Assembly (NCBI GenBank): GCA_023700945.1
Contig: JAMPXY010000007.1
Location: forward strand, 1-41,832
Length of the DNA stretch: 41,832 nucleotides
Source: Alphaproteobacteria bacterium
Lineage (GTDB): Bacteria > Pseudomonadota > Alphaproteobacteria > Micavibrionales > Micavibrionaceae
Reading direction: 5' to 3'
Numbering within the stretch: position 1 is the first letter of the stretch; every line of letters starts with the position of its first letter. Shown here piece by piece: positions 33,738 through 41,832 of the stretch. A program made the position numbers and the translations under genes. The notes below the pieces were generated by a model that did not search any database, was not told the origin of the DNA, and worked only from the letters and a program-made list of their open reading frames with translations.

Positions 33738-34560
33738 GGCTAGTTTAAAGCTGCTCCGTCATCCGCAGGCGCTGTGCAATATGGTCAGGCGCATAGCAAT
33801 CGCTGCCGGAGATATTACTCTGCAATATTTTGATGAAGCCGGGATGGATCAGTCAAATGTTGAGTTGAAATCCGATGGTTCGCCTTTAACCAAGGCTGAT
33901 ACCGAGGCTGAACATTTCATTACGGCCGCCTTGCATCAGTTGTTACCGGATGTGCCGGTCATTGGTGAGGAGTCGATGGCGCGCGGCGAGATTGTTTCGA
34001 TTAGTGGGTATGATTATTTTTGGCTGGTCGATCCTCTTGATGGCACGATCCAGTTCAAGAACGGTAATCCTGAATATACTGTCAATATAGCCCTCATTCA
34101 TAAGGGGCAGCCGGTAATCGGGGTTGTCTATGCTCCGGCTTTGGGAGAGTTATATGCAGGCTGCGGTGCGGGCACTGCCTTGCGTTGGTTGCAGGAAACG
34201 GACAAGGAAAAACTGATCAAAACCAGAACACCGCCGCATGGTGGATTGACTGTAGTGAGCAGTAAAAATCATGGTGATCTTGGAAAGCTTGATCATTTTC
34301 TCTCCGCGCACAAGGTGGCCAAGCGCATCGCTGTCGGCAGCTCTCTCAAAATTTGCTGGATTGCTGCGGGCAAGGCAGATTTGTATCCCCGTTTTGGCCA
34401 GACATCAGAGTGGGACACAGCGGCTGCGGATGCCATTTTGCGTTCTGCCGGGGGCGTGGTTGAGAATATGGACGGCCAACCCCTGATTTACGGTAATCAC
34501 GGAACAGATTTCAGAAATCCTGAATTTATCGCGCGCGCTCTAAGTCTTGCGCTGGCGTAG
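33727..34560 (+). CDS. cysQ: 3'(2'),5'-bisphosphate nucleotidase
   Basis: The 277-residue protein has the inositol-monophosphatase-fold motifs: [26 protein letters not shown] and the later [12 protein letters not shown], which bind metal ions. CysQ removes the 3' phosphate of PAP left by sulfotransferases and PAPS reductase. It starts with GTG inside cysNC, preceded by GGAGAG. No sulfite-reducing genes (cysH, cysI, cysJ) follow, which fits PAPS made for sulfation, though they could lie elsewhere. Confidence 0.92.
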   Translation: MHSEASLKLLRHPQALCNMVRRIAIAAGDITLQYFDEAGMDQSNVELKSDGSPLTKADTEAEHFITAALHQLLPDVPVIGEESMARGEIVSISGYDYFWLVDPLDGTIQFKNGNPEYTVNIALIHKGQPVIGVVYAPALGELYAGCGAGTALRWLQETDKEKLIKTRTPPHGGLTVVSSKNHGDLGKLDHFLSAHKVAKRIAVGSSLKICWIAAGKADLYPRFGQTSEWDTAAADAILRSAGGVVENMDGQPLIYGNHGTDFRNPEFIARALSLALA

Positions 34561-34567
34561 ACAGGGA

Positions 34568-35320
34568 CTAGTAGCAGGCCTTGGCCAGTTCCTGTGCGGC
34601 TTGTTCTATGCCTTTAATATCGAAATGAACACCCTGCACGCTGTCACCAATAGGAACAATTTCAAAGCTCAGTCTGTTTTTATTGTTCATTTGGCGCACA
34701 AATTCAATGGCGTCAGGGACGAAAATAGCCTGACGGTCCGTTGATACTTGCCATTTATCTGCAATTTTGTCGTCAGAATCTATCCGGTATGTAATATCAA
34801 GCCCTTGTTTCATGACGGCTTGTGTGGCCTTGGTGACAGGAGTTTTCCAGTCGAGGAAAGCCTCGGTTTTCCCTGGTGTACATTGAATAATAAAATGGAC
34901 ATGGCGTTCTGTGCCACTGGCGGACTTGATAGTATTGATGGACTCGCTGCGTAGCGTAGTTCTGGCCTCACCAAATGTTGTGGTGGATTTTCCTACCTGC
35001 CAGAAACCAATCGAAGTAAGAATTTCCTGTTCTCTTTTAGCCTTTTCTGGATCTAGGTAGCCCAAGTCTCCAGCCATTTGGTCATAACAGGTAATGCGCA
35101 CTGTGCGGTCCTGCAGGCCGGCGCAGCGTTTAATGTCTTCCTTCAGATTGTATAGTACGGTTTTGCTGCTGCTCGCCGGATCGGCACCATCTGCATCGGG
35201 GGCTGTCTCGGCGGCAGGGGGGCTTTCCGGTACGGGAGCGGTGTCTTGCGCCCGGGCATTCGAATAGGTTGTTACAATCAACGCACAAAGGGCTATTACA
35301 ATACCTGATCTAACTAACAT
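34568..35320 (-). CDS. TagO/VasI-like secreted protein
   Basis: The 250-residue protein has a signal peptide (MLVRSGIVIALCALIVTTYS...ARA), a Pro/Ala-rich linker, and a domain that begins IKRCAGLQDRTVRITCYDQM, as in the type VI secretion-associated TagO/VasI family. A KSTTTFGEARTTLRSES-like strand region and a C-terminal AQELAKAC complete the pattern. Family members usually sit in type VI clusters; no other type VI gene is visible here, so this is an orphan and may have another envelope role. It converges on cysQ with a 7-base gap. Confidence 0.65.
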   Translation of the reverse strand: MLVRSGIVIALCALIVTTYSNARAQDTAPVPESPPAAETAPDADGADPASSSKTVLYNLKEDIKRCAGLQDRTVRITCYDQMAGDLGYLDPEKAKREQEILTSIGFWQVGKSTTTFGEARTTLRSESINTIKSASGTERHVHFIIQCTPGKTEAFLDWKTPVTKATQAVMKQGLDITYRIDSDDKIADKWQVSTDRQAIFVPDAIEFVRQMNNKNRLSFEIVPIGDSVQGVHFDIKGIEQAAQELAKACY

Positions 35321-35366
35321 GTTAATCTCCGTCTATTCGCAAAACATCTGATTGATGAATCCAGAA

Positions 35367-36794
35367 TTACTCGATAATCGGGCGTGGCTCCTGACGGAAC
35401 TTTTCAGGATCCAGTTTGCCCGATTTTTCAAATATTGTACAGTTGCGCCCTGTTTCCTTGGCCTGATAAAGAGCTTTATCGGCGCGGTCAAGGATGCCTT
35501 GGACATTATGATCGCCGGGTTCGATAAATGCCCCGCCGATCGAGGTTGTAACAATAATCTCCCCTTGGGGGGCCGCGCATTTAATGGGTTTTTCGCCAAT
35601 CGAACGGCGCAGACGTTCGGCAATGAATTGTGACATGTCTTCACTGGTATCGGGCAGGATGGCCACAAACTCTTCGCCGCCCAGACGTGCGACCAGATCA
35701 ACGCTGCGTAGGCTGTCTTTGAGCCGGAAGGCTACAGTTTTCAACACTTCATCGCCGACGCCGTGACCATAGGTGTCATTCACTTTCTTGAAATGGTCGA
35801 TATCCAGCAACAGGGCGCAGAAATGCTTTTTCGCTTCGAGATTTTTTTCGATCAGTTTTTGCAGGTGCACTTCCATGTAGCGGCGATTATAGAGGCCGGT
35901 TAAAGGGTCGGTCAGGGCCATCGAGAGGCTAACCTGATAATTGGCCTGTAGCCGGTCTTGGAAGCGGCGACGGCGGATCTGGGTGCGGGCCCGTGCCAGA
36001 ATTTCGTTCCTGTCGACCGGGCGGATGACATAGTCGTGGGCACCGATTTCAAGACCCCGGGCCACGCGGTCGAGGTCGTCATCAGTGGCGATCATCAAGA
36101 TGGGAACCGCCCGGGTGCGCTCGTTTGACTTTAAGTGCGAACACAGGCGCAGGCCGTCTTCATTTTTCAGGTTGAGGCTGATGATGATCAGGTCGAAATC
36201 ATGTTGCGAGACCAGCTCCATGGCCTTGATTCCGCTATCGACCGGCACCACGATGTCATTATCGCGGTGCAGGGTCTCGGCGATCTTGTCGGCTTCGAAA
36301 CTCTGGTCATCAACGACCAGAACCCGGGCCTCTTCGACCGGCTCGTTCATCACATTCGAAGTACCCTCGGCAATGCCTAACTGGCTGGCGGTGTTTTCGC
36401 GGTTGCGCCATTCATCCACGGTCATTTTCAGACGTACCAGTGACCGAACTCTGGCCATCAGGGCAGTATCGTTAAGCGGTTTCGAGAGGAAATCATCGGC
36501 TCCGGCTTCAAGGCCCCGCACTTTATCAGTACTGTCGGTCAGGGCGGTGACCATCACCACCGGGATATGGGCATAGGCCGGATTTTGTTTAATCCGGCGG
36601 CAGACTTCAAAGCCGTCCATCCCCGGCATCATCACATCCAGCAAAATAATATCCGGACTGTCTTGTGCAACACGTTGCAGGGCTTCTTCGCCACTGGTGG
36701 CGGTCAGCACGTCGTAATACTCGCTGCTCAGCTTGGCTTCAAGCAGCTTTACGTTCGGCAGGATATCATCAACGACGAGAATACGCGCAGACAT
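35367..36794 (-). CDS. pleD: PleD-type response regulator / diguanylate cyclase
   Basis: The 475-residue protein has REC-REC-GGDEF order. The first receiver has phosphoacceptor Asp53 (IILLDVMMPGMDG). The second lacks the acceptor (LIIISLNLKNEDG), as in Caulobacter PleD. The C-terminal cyclase carries ARLGGEEFVAILPD and an upstream RSVD inhibition site. Phosphorylated PleD dimerises and makes c-di-GMP, and controls the swarmer-to-stalked transition in Caulobacter. It lies 25 bases downstream of divK on the same strand, the classic pair. Confidence 0.95.
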   Translation of the reverse strand: MSARILVVDDILPNVKLLEAKLSSEYYDVLTATSGEEALQRVAQDSPDIILLDVMMPGMDGFEVCRRIKQNPAYAHIPVVMVTALTDSTDKVRGLEAGADDFLSKPLNDTALMARVRSLVRLKMTVDEWRNRENTASQLGIAEGTSNVMNEPVEEARVLVVDDQSFEADKIAETLHRDNDIVVPVDSGIKAMELVSQHDFDLIIISLNLKNEDGLRLCSHLKSNERTRAVPILMIATDDDLDRVARGLEIGAHDYVIRPVDRNEILARARTQIRRRRFQDRLQANYQVSLSMALTDPLTGLYNRRYMEVHLQKLIEKNLEAKKHFCALLLDIDHFKKVNDTYGHGVGDEVLKTVAFRLKDSLRSVDLVARLGGEEFVAILPDTSEDMSQFIAERLRRSIGEKPIKCAAPQGEIIVTTSIGGAFIEPGDHNVQGILDRADKALYQAKETGRNCTIFEKSGKLDPEKFRQEPRPIIE

Positions 36795-36819
36795 GATGTG
36801 CCCGATCCTTGGGTTTTGT

Positions 36820-37185
36820 TTATTTCAGGTATTTGTGAACGACTTCCATGAAGTGCGTCACCGAAATGGGTTTGGAGATATAGTCTTCACAGCCCCCTTC
36901 ACGAATTTTTTGTTCATCGCCCTTCATCGCAAATGCGGTGACGGCGATCACGGGAATATCTTTCAGGTCATCATCGGCTTTCAGCCAGCGTGTCACGTCC
37001 AGTCCCGAAACTTCCGGCAACTGAATATCCATCAGGATCAGGTCGGGTCTATTCTGGCGGGCGATATCCAGAACATCTTTGCCGTTCCGGGTTTCAATCG
37101 TGTTGATGCCGTGTGCCTCAAGCAGATCATGAAAGAGCTTCATATTCAGCTCGTTATCTTCGACCACCAGGACTGTTTTCGCCAT
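36820..37185 (-). CDS. divK: DivK-type single-domain response regulator
   Basis: The 121-residue receiver domain begins [20 protein letters not shown]. Asp53 ([12 protein letters not shown]) is the phosphoacceptor; Thr83 and Lys105 complete the active site. Sequence and its place before pleD identify it as DivK, the cell-fate regulator of the DivJ-PleC-CtrA pathway in alphaproteobacteria. I saw no clear CtrA box (TTAA-N7-TTAA) in the upstream 150 bases. Confidence 0.93.
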   Translation of the reverse strand: MAKTVLVVEDNELNMKLFHDLLEAHGINTIETRNGKDVLDIARQNRPDLILMDIQLPEVSGLDVTRWLKADDDLKDIPVIAVTAFAMKGDEQKIREGGCEDYISKPISVTHFMEVVHKYLK

Positions 37186-37344
37186 ATTGGATACTCATTT
37201 GCTGTAGACAAGGGAATGACACGACCAAATGCGCCAGCCAACCCTTTGTTTTCTCCCGGCTTTCAGGATAACCGGGCAAGGTTTGCCAAACAGTTAAATT
37301 TAGAGCGTTTGCACCGGGAAGTCGAGCGCTGATCACGTCAGTGC

Positions 37345-38295
37345 TTATGGAATTAAGCGAAACATTTTGCGCTTGGGGTTTTCCTGAGGTGGTTCAGATT
37401 TGTCAGGCTTACCGGGGTTTTCGAGCTTCGCCGGGGTTTTGTCGTCGCAAGCTGGCCCTGCAATATTCTCGAGCGCCACCAGTTTTTGGGATACGGAAAA
37501 TTCACCGTAATCGACCGTCATGTCGCTGATGACGCCATTGTCATGGAGGATCACATCCATTTCATAGTCGGCTTCGGGGCCGGTGCTGGCCAACGGGAAA
37601 AAGGCCATGCGGGCCCGCCTGGCCGGTGAATTGATCAAGGTGGTGTCAATGGCCGGGCCCGGTTGCAGGGTCGCCATGACGTTGACGGCTTTGCCGACTA
37701 CGGTATTGATTTCAATCGGGCCTTCTTCATCACTGCCATCGAAGACCACGGCGCTAAAAATTTTCTGTCCTGTGCGGATATTTTTCATCATCGCCGCGGT
37801 ATGGGCCATCGGGAACAGGCTGCCCGCGGGCATCTCAAAGCTGAGGCCCACCGGTTGGGAGTAGGTGACCACCCCTTGTCCGTTCTGGTTGCGGGCGACA
37901 CTGCCGCGCAGTTCCTGATACAATTCGCCGTCGCGTTTGCGGCGTGAACTAAAATCAAAACTCTGCCCGTCGAGTGTCTCATAGGTGGTGAAGTCGCTGG
38001 TAATCTGCATGGGCGCGCTGTCGGAGTATTCGTAATAGAGATTGAAGCGGTGATCGGTCGACCAGGCTTCGCACGAGGGCAGCAGCGAAAAATACATCTG
38101 GCCGTGAATATTGAGAATCTGTGAGGAACTGCGGCGGGAAATCATCTCGATATTATAAATGGCCTTGTGCGGGGCCAGCACCTCGCGGGCGGTACGGTCC
38201 AGTCGCTCACCGGCCGTCGCCGGTGTGACACATAATTGAGGTGTGACACTCAGCAGCAACAGAGCCAGAACCAGTTTGAAGGCGAGATAACGCAT
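37345..38295 (-). CDS. eipB: EipB-family (DUF1849) periplasmic envelope integrity protein
   Basis: The 316-residue protein has a signal peptide (MRYLAFKLVLALLLLSVTP...AGE). A beta-rich domain then starts LAPHKAIYNIEM, like EipB, with a cysteine in LLPSCEAWS and another near the C-terminus in GPACDDK, the two that form the conserved disulfide in Brucella EipB. The Lys/Pro-rich tail (PGKPDKSEPPQENPKRK) looks flexible. EipB supports cell-envelope integrity in alphaproteobacteria. Assignment is by eye. Confidence 0.75.
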   Translation of the reverse strand: MRYLAFKLVLALLLLSVTPQLCVTPATAGERLDRTAREVLAPHKAIYNIEMISRRSSSQILNIHGQMYFSLLPSCEAWSTDHRFNLYYEYSDSAPMQITSDFTTYETLDGQSFDFSSRRKRDGELYQELRGSVARNQNGQGVVTYSQPVGLSFEMPAGSLFPMAHTAAMMKNIRTGQKIFSAVVFDGSDEEGPIEINTVVGKAVNVMATLQPGPAIDTTLINSPARRARMAFFPLASTGPEADYEMDVILHDNGVISDMTVDYGEFSVSQKLVALENIAGPACDDKTPAKLENPGKPDKSEPPQENPKRKMFRLIP

Positions 38296-38450
38296 GCAGG
38301 ATCACTCTTGATCAGGGCCGATGATGTTATTGATCATAGGCCATTCATCACGGCTCGGGTAGGGCTGACCGGGTATTTTTTGATCAGGGCCTGACGGCTA
38401 TTTTTGCCGGAGGGCGGGAACTGCCGTGCGGGTGGCGGGGGCACCATTCA

Positions 38451-38482
38451 TCTATCTTACTGATAAATAATAATAATTTATC
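38451..38482. repeat. AT-rich 32-bp element, near copy of 289-320
   Basis: It matches positions 289-320 in 28 of 32 bases, sharing ATCTTA(T/C)TGATAAATAAT. One copy is in the element end at the left of the window, the other upstream of the GGDEF gene. Low complexity raises the chance of coincidence. Confidence 0.4.
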
Positions 38483-38578
38483 CAGATCCCAACTGGCATG
38501 ACCTTCGCAATACCTGTTTTATGGGTGTGGCGTACAAAAAAACAGCGTCACGAAACGAGTTGTTAGGGTGAATCTAAA

Positions 38579-39475
38579 ATGACAGCAGAGATCGTCAAAA
38601 GCAGGGAAATTACTGTGGCCGCCGCTGTGGCGGGGGCCGCATTAACAGGGATCACGTTGACCGGGGACGCACACCGGACAAACGGCACCAGACCAAGCAA
38701 AACAAATAATAAAAAGAATAAGGCCGCCAGACAGCAAACGCTGGCCGGTCTCGAATATAAACCTGCGGATGCGCAGGCCTTGTTTGATGTGTTGGAGCAA
38801 CACCAGCGCGAAAAAGAAGGCTGGGACCGCAGCATGAGCGCGACATTGGCGCTGCTCAAGCAGGCCCACAATATGGTCGAACAGGCCGAAACCCGCATCT
38901 TCGAACAGGAGCAACGAATTCGCCAGCTTGAAAAGGTGGCTACCACCGATGAACTGACGGGTTTGTTGAATCGTCGTGGTTTCTATGATGCCTTCACGGG
39001 TGAAATTGAGCGCTGCAATCGCGGTCTGGTACAGGGCGGGTTGCTGGTGCTGATCGACCTTGATAATTTCAAAATGATCAATGACACCTATGGCCATCTG
39101 GCCGGGGATGCGGCGCTGCGTCTGGTAGCACGTACTTTGAAAACTGAAATTCGCGCCATGGATTGCGCAGCCCGCCTCGGCGGTGATGAATTCGTGCTCC
39201 TTCTCTCCCACACCAGCAAGCGCGACGCGGCTTCCCGTGCCCAGACGATCGGGTGGAAGCTCAACAACCTCTCACTGGCTTGGTACGGCGAAGAAATTCC
39301 CGTCCGGGCCAGTCTGGGGCTGAAGGATTTCTGCGCCGGGGATAAAGCCGAGATGATATTCAATGCTGCCGATGCCGGCCTTTACCAGCAAAAAGAAGTA
39401 CGCAAAGGCAGCAGAGAATCCTCCTCTACTACGATGTGTAACCCCACCACGGAGGAGCAGTCCGTGATGGCCTAA
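38579..39475 (+). CDS. GGDEF diguanylate cyclase, 298 residues
   Basis: The N-terminal 120 residues hold one hydrophobic stretch (VAAAVAGAALTGITL), a basic Asn/Lys-rich linker and a coiled coil (about 65-122). The cyclase domain follows, with TDELTGLLNRRGF, DLDNFKMINDTYGH and the active site GGDEF at 201-205. The inhibition site RAMD (192-195) is intact. It should make c-di-GMP. AGGGTG lies before the ATG. With pleD it is the second c-di-GMP enzyme here, possibly joined to pilus or matrix control. Confidence 0.92.
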   Translation: MTAEIVKSREITVAAAVAGAALTGITLTGDAHRTNGTRPSKTNNKKNKAARQQTLAGLEYKPADAQALFDVLEQHQREKEGWDRSMSATLALLKQAHNMVEQAETRIFEQEQRIRQLEKVATTDELTGLLNRRGFYDAFTGEIERCNRGLVQGGLLVLIDLDNFKMINDTYGHLAGDAALRLVARTLKTEIRAMDCAARLGGDEFVLLLSHTSKRDAASRAQTIGWKLNNLSLAWYGEEIPVRASLGLKDFCAGDKAEMIFNAADAGLYQQKEVRKGSRESSSTTMCNPTTEEQSVMA

Positions 39476-39563
39476 GAGAGTCATAACCCAAGAGAAAGAC
39501 ATAACAGTTTTCGCCTGCCACCCTCCCTAACCGTGAACCCAAACCCCGGCAGGCGATTCCCCC

Positions 39564-39657
39564 GGCCCGGTCAACGACCCCAAACGTTGACCGGGCCAAT
39601 TCTTTTTAAGGTCTGGCCGGTCAACGACCCCAAACGTTGACCGGGCCAATTCTTTTT
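39564..39657 (+). terminator. Tandemly duplicated rho-independent terminator
   Basis: A 13-bp perfect stem (GGCCCGGTCAACG / CGTTGACCGGGCC) with loop ACCCCAAA and a T-run (39602-39607) is repeated 50 bases later. The 39 bases 39569-39607 and 39619-39657 are identical. The second copy's left arm has lost one C, leaving a one-base bulge. Confidence 0.95.
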
Positions 39658-39750
39658 GTGCGGCGTCACGCTACGCTGCCTTTGCTATTGGCCATACCCT
39701 TGGCTAGACTGACTCGGTAACAGGATTAATAACAAGGAAGGGTGTTTATC

Positions 39751-40224
39751 ATGCAGCGTTATTATTATGATTTTAAGGTCTTGTTCATGGCAGGGCTGAT
39801 GATGATGGCTCCGGTGGCGGCACAGGCGGCGGCTGACCCTATGGCGGTGAAATTTGCCCGTCAGGTTGTGCAGGTCTGTCCGGGGGCGTGGGACAAGCCG
39901 GATTGTCTGACCATTCTTTCCCATTCCAATTATATGATGCTGGCCAATTATGGTGCGGCCCTGCAGGAAAGTAATCAGACGGCGGCAGCGGAAAATCTGA
40001 AACAGCATTGTGCTGCTGCGACCGCGCACCGCGAACAGGCCTTTCCTGCCTATGCCATGCGCAGCGCCTTTGTTGAATGTGCCAACACCATCTCCGATAT
40101 CAGCGACCAGACCGGACTGCGTCCCCATCAGGACTTGTACCAGTTGCTGGTGCTGCCGGTTTACTGCCTCGATGGTCACGCCACCTGTCCGATGATCGAA
40201 AAATCTTTGCAGCGTTATAAGTAA
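39751..40224 (+). CDS. Secreted Cys-rich hypothetical protein, 157 residues
   Basis: The protein has a signal peptide (hydrophobic LFMAGLMMMAPVAAQAA, cleavage near AQA). The mature part is helical with at least six cysteines (VCPG, DCLT, HCAA, ECAN, YCLD, TCPM), likely paired in the periplasm. I recognise no family. ATG 39751 lies nine bases after AAGGAAGG; an in-frame GTG at 39742 directly abuts that site and is rejected. A weak terminator hairpin follows at 40241-40268. Confidence 0.65.
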   Translation: MQRYYYDFKVLFMAGLMMMAPVAAQAAADPMAVKFARQVVQVCPGAWDKPDCLTILSHSNYMMLANYGAALQESNQTAAAENLKQHCAAATAHREQAFPAYAMRSAFVECANTISDISDQTGLRPHQDLYQLLVLPVYCLDGHATCPMIEKSLQRYK

Positions 40225-40240
40225 GCGCCGCTCAAGGCAA

Positions 40241-40275
40241 AAGAGGCCGCCGATTAGTGCGACCTCTTCATCTTA
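40241..40275 (+). terminator. Weak terminator-like hairpin
   Basis: AAGAGGCCGC pairs with GCGACCTCTT (one mismatch) around an 8-base loop, followed by a T-poor CATCTTATT. It lies just after the Cys-rich protein gene. Confidence 0.45.
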
Positions 40276-40379
40276 TTAATGTGATGAGTGTTTAGCCAAT
40301 TGTAGAAGAACGAAGTTTTTATTAATTGAAATTCAAGCTTTCGCTGAAGTGACGATTAAGAGAATCATGAGCCGGATGC

Positions 40380-40811
40380 TCAATAACCTAAGGGGTCATA
40401 ATCCGTTTCAGCATAGTTTCCTGAATTGTCCTTGGGATTTTGCTTCGTATAATAACTCTGCTTGCAATTTGTACAATGCCAGCAATCATGCCAATCTTGC
40501 AATCTTATGAGTTTTTCGTCTGCATCGTGGCATCTTTGGCAGAAAGGACCTTCGTCATTTTTCCAGTAAACGCCATTTTTAAAAGCCAATTCCTTTTGTA
40601 GCTTTTGAGTGTTTTCAAGATCTTGAATCTGTGTCTTAAGAACCATGTTCTCGGCTTGTAAATCAAGAGCTTCCTGTTGTAATTGCAGCAAAAATTTTTG
40701 CAATTCCATGCTTGATGCCTTGTCCGCAAGATCTCTTGCATCCTGAACTAATTCAAATATTTTCCTTGCGGTACTTGCAAGCGCAGCACCCGTTGTTATT
40801 GTTTCAAGCAC
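40380..40811 (-). CDS. AT-rich coiled-coil / zinc-ribbon protein overlapping aspS
   Basis: The 143-residue protein begins with a helical region and a coiled coil (about 30-75; LQLQQEALDLQAENMVLKTQ). It ends with a zinc-ribbon-like module holding four cysteines as CQRC and CTNC plus nearby His and Cys (HDCWHC). I do not recognise a specific family; similar small proteins occur in mobile or defence-associated settings. It starts with GTG eight bases before the end of aspS and seems to use GGAGAAG inside aspS as ribosome site. Base composition is visibly AT-richer than aspS, suggesting transfer. Confidence 0.65.
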   Translation of the reverse strand: MLETITTGAALASTARKIFELVQDARDLADKASSMELQKFLLQLQQEALDLQAENMVLKTQIQDLENTQKLQKELAFKNGVYWKNDEGPFCQRCHDADEKLIRLQDWHDCWHCTNCKQSYYTKQNPKDNSGNYAETDYDPLGY

Positions 40812-41832
40812 TTTTCTTCTCCGCCATTTCCACCTTGATCGGCGGCACCACTTTCAGGTGCAGGTCTTTTAATTGCTGCGGGGTCGGGTCGGTCGGGGCG
40901 CACATCATCGGGTCTTCGTAGGCGCCGTTCATCACGAAGGCATAAACCTCGCGTAGGTTTGGTTCGTTGGCGAGGATCATCACGATGCGGTCGATACCGA
41001 ACGCGCAGCCGCCGTGCGGGGGGGCGCCGAAGCGGAACGCATCAAGCATGCCGCCGAATTTTTTCTCCAGCACATCGCGGTCATAACCGGCGAGCGCGAA
41101 GGCTTTTTCCATGATCTCGGGTTTGTGGTTGCGGATGCCACCCGAGGCCAGTTCGTAACCGTTGCAGACGCAGTCATATTGCGTGGCGACGACGGCGAGC
41201 GGGTCGCCGTTCAAGGCCTCAAGTCCGCCTTGCGGCATCGAGAACGGGTTGTGCGAGAAATCGATCTTTCCGGCTTTTTCATCCATTTCATACATCGGGA
41301 AATCAACGATCCAGAGGAATTTATAGACGCCTTTCTCGCGCGCACAGGCGTGGCCTGCGGGCAAGTCATCGCAAATCTTGTCGCGGGCGCGGCCTGCAAA
41401 CTTGGCGGCTTTGCCTTCCATGTCGCAGATGAAGAAGATTGCATCGCCATCTTCAAGTCCGGCGATTTTTTTGAGGTCTTCCTGCGCGGCAGGCGGCACG
41501 AATTTCGCAATCGGGCCTTTGCCTTCGCCACTTTCAATCAGAATATAACCCAGACCCGGGGCACCTTCGCCGCGCGCCCAGTCATTGAGCTTGTCGAAGA
41601 AGCTGCGCGGTTGGCCGCCGACTTTGGGCGCGCGAATGGCGCGGACGACGCCGCCTTTGTCGATCACGCCTTTGAAGGCGTTGAAGTTCACATCATCGCG
41701 TTTGAACACGGAGGTGACATCGCATATCACCAGCGGGTTGCGCATATCCGGCTTGTCGGAGCCGTATTTCAGCAGCGCATCGGCATATTTCATGTTCGGC
41801 AGCCATTCAACCTTGTGCGGCGTACCTGTCCA
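40804..41832 (-). CDS. aspS: Aspartate-tRNA ligase, C-terminal part (gene continues past the window)
   Basis: The 342 visible residues are the C-terminal portion of a class II enzyme of about 590. They cover the end of the catalytic-core insert (KYGSDKPDMRNPL), the bacterial GAD insertion, the FPMYEMDEKAGKIDFSHNPF segment and motif 3 (APPHGGCAFGIDRI). The frame is open to the window edge. It charges tRNA-Asp with aspartate. Its stop overlaps the start of the small zinc-ribbon gene. Confidence 0.95.
   Translation of the reverse strand, partial: WTGTPHKVEWLPNMKYADALLKYGSDKPDMRNPLVICDVTSVFKRDDVNFNAFKGVIDKGGVVRAIRAPKVGGQPRSFFDKLNDWARGEGAPGLGYILIESGEGKGPIAKFVPPAAQEDLKKIAGLEDGDAIFFICDMEGKAAKFAGRARDKICDDLPAGHACAREKGVYKFLWIVDFPMYEMDEKAGKIDFSHNPFSMPQGGLEALNGDPLAVVATQYDCVCNGYELASGGIRNHKPEIMEKAFALAGYDRDVLEKKFGGMLDAFRFGAPPHGGCAFGIDRIVMILANEPNLREVYAFVMNGAYEDPMMCAPTDPTPQQLKDLHLKVVPPIKVEMAEKKSA

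Noticed and set aside
37186-37344. CtrA binding box upstream of divK
   Set aside because: No TTAA-N7-TTAA match was seen; TTAAATTTAG lacks the second half-site.
39564-39657. CRISPR array
   Set aside because: Only two copies, each a self-complementary stem with a T-run; the pattern is a duplicated terminator without spacers.

Overview
The window looks like a chromosomal segment of a moderately GC-rich alphaproteobacterium. The strongest taxonomic signs are a divK-pleD pair, an EipB-family (DUF1849) envelope protein, alphaproteobacterial-style cysD/cysNC genes, and DUF4402 pilin-like proteins. I cannot name the genus from sequence alone.

Layout. (1) 1-2143: the right end of an integrated element, marked by the displaced 3' half of an initiator-type tRNA-Met with its terminator, then a hipBA toxin-antitoxin pair behind three evenly spaced operators. 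(2) 2258-8393: tRNA-Phe and envelope or housekeeping genes: a small protein, an RNase E/G paralogue with a probable CTG start, a lipoprotein, a secreted protein with a prion-like Asn/Gln tract and short tandem repeats, and a LysM membrane protein. (3) 8426-11882: a TPR-sulfotransferase fusion behind a phased GATC repeat array, and a lectin-like protein. (4) 12186-18503: a five-gene chaperone-usher-like locus with three DUF4402 pilin candidates, a PapD-like chaperone, and a 1096-residue usher-like protein ending in an AMIN-type domain. (5) 18512-23834: CDGSH protein, Hsp20 with a heat-shock-type promoter, asparagine synthase, small membrane proteins, CBS protein and sterol-desaturase-family protein. 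(6) 23927-26748: overlapping gmd, fcl and a GDP-mannose pyrophosphorylase, enough to make GDP-L-fucose from mannose-1-phosphate. (7) 26789-30614: arginase-family enzyme, two small unknowns, and an EgtD-like methyltransferase with an XRE regulator. (8) 31048-34560: cysD-cysNC-cysQ, which makes PAPS and recycles PAP. (9) 34568-41832: a TagO/VasI-like protein, pleD, divK, eipB, a GGDEF cyclase, tandem terminators, a secreted Cys-rich protein, an AT-rich coiled-coil/zinc-ribbon gene and the 3' part of aspS.

How they may work together. PAPS synthesis, a PAPS-dependent sulfotransferase and GDP-fucose synthesis lie in one 26-kb stretch, which suggests a sulfated, fucose-containing surface polymer or sulfated surface protein. 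This is inference, and no glycosyltransferase lies in the window. The best candidate for an under-described system is the DUF4402/chaperone/usher-AMIN locus, which resembles a pilus assembly line whose usher has gained a domain typical of peptidoglycan-binding proteins. c-di-GMP signalling (PleD and a second GGDEF protein) is nearby. Function calls rest on motifs read by eye; no searches were run.
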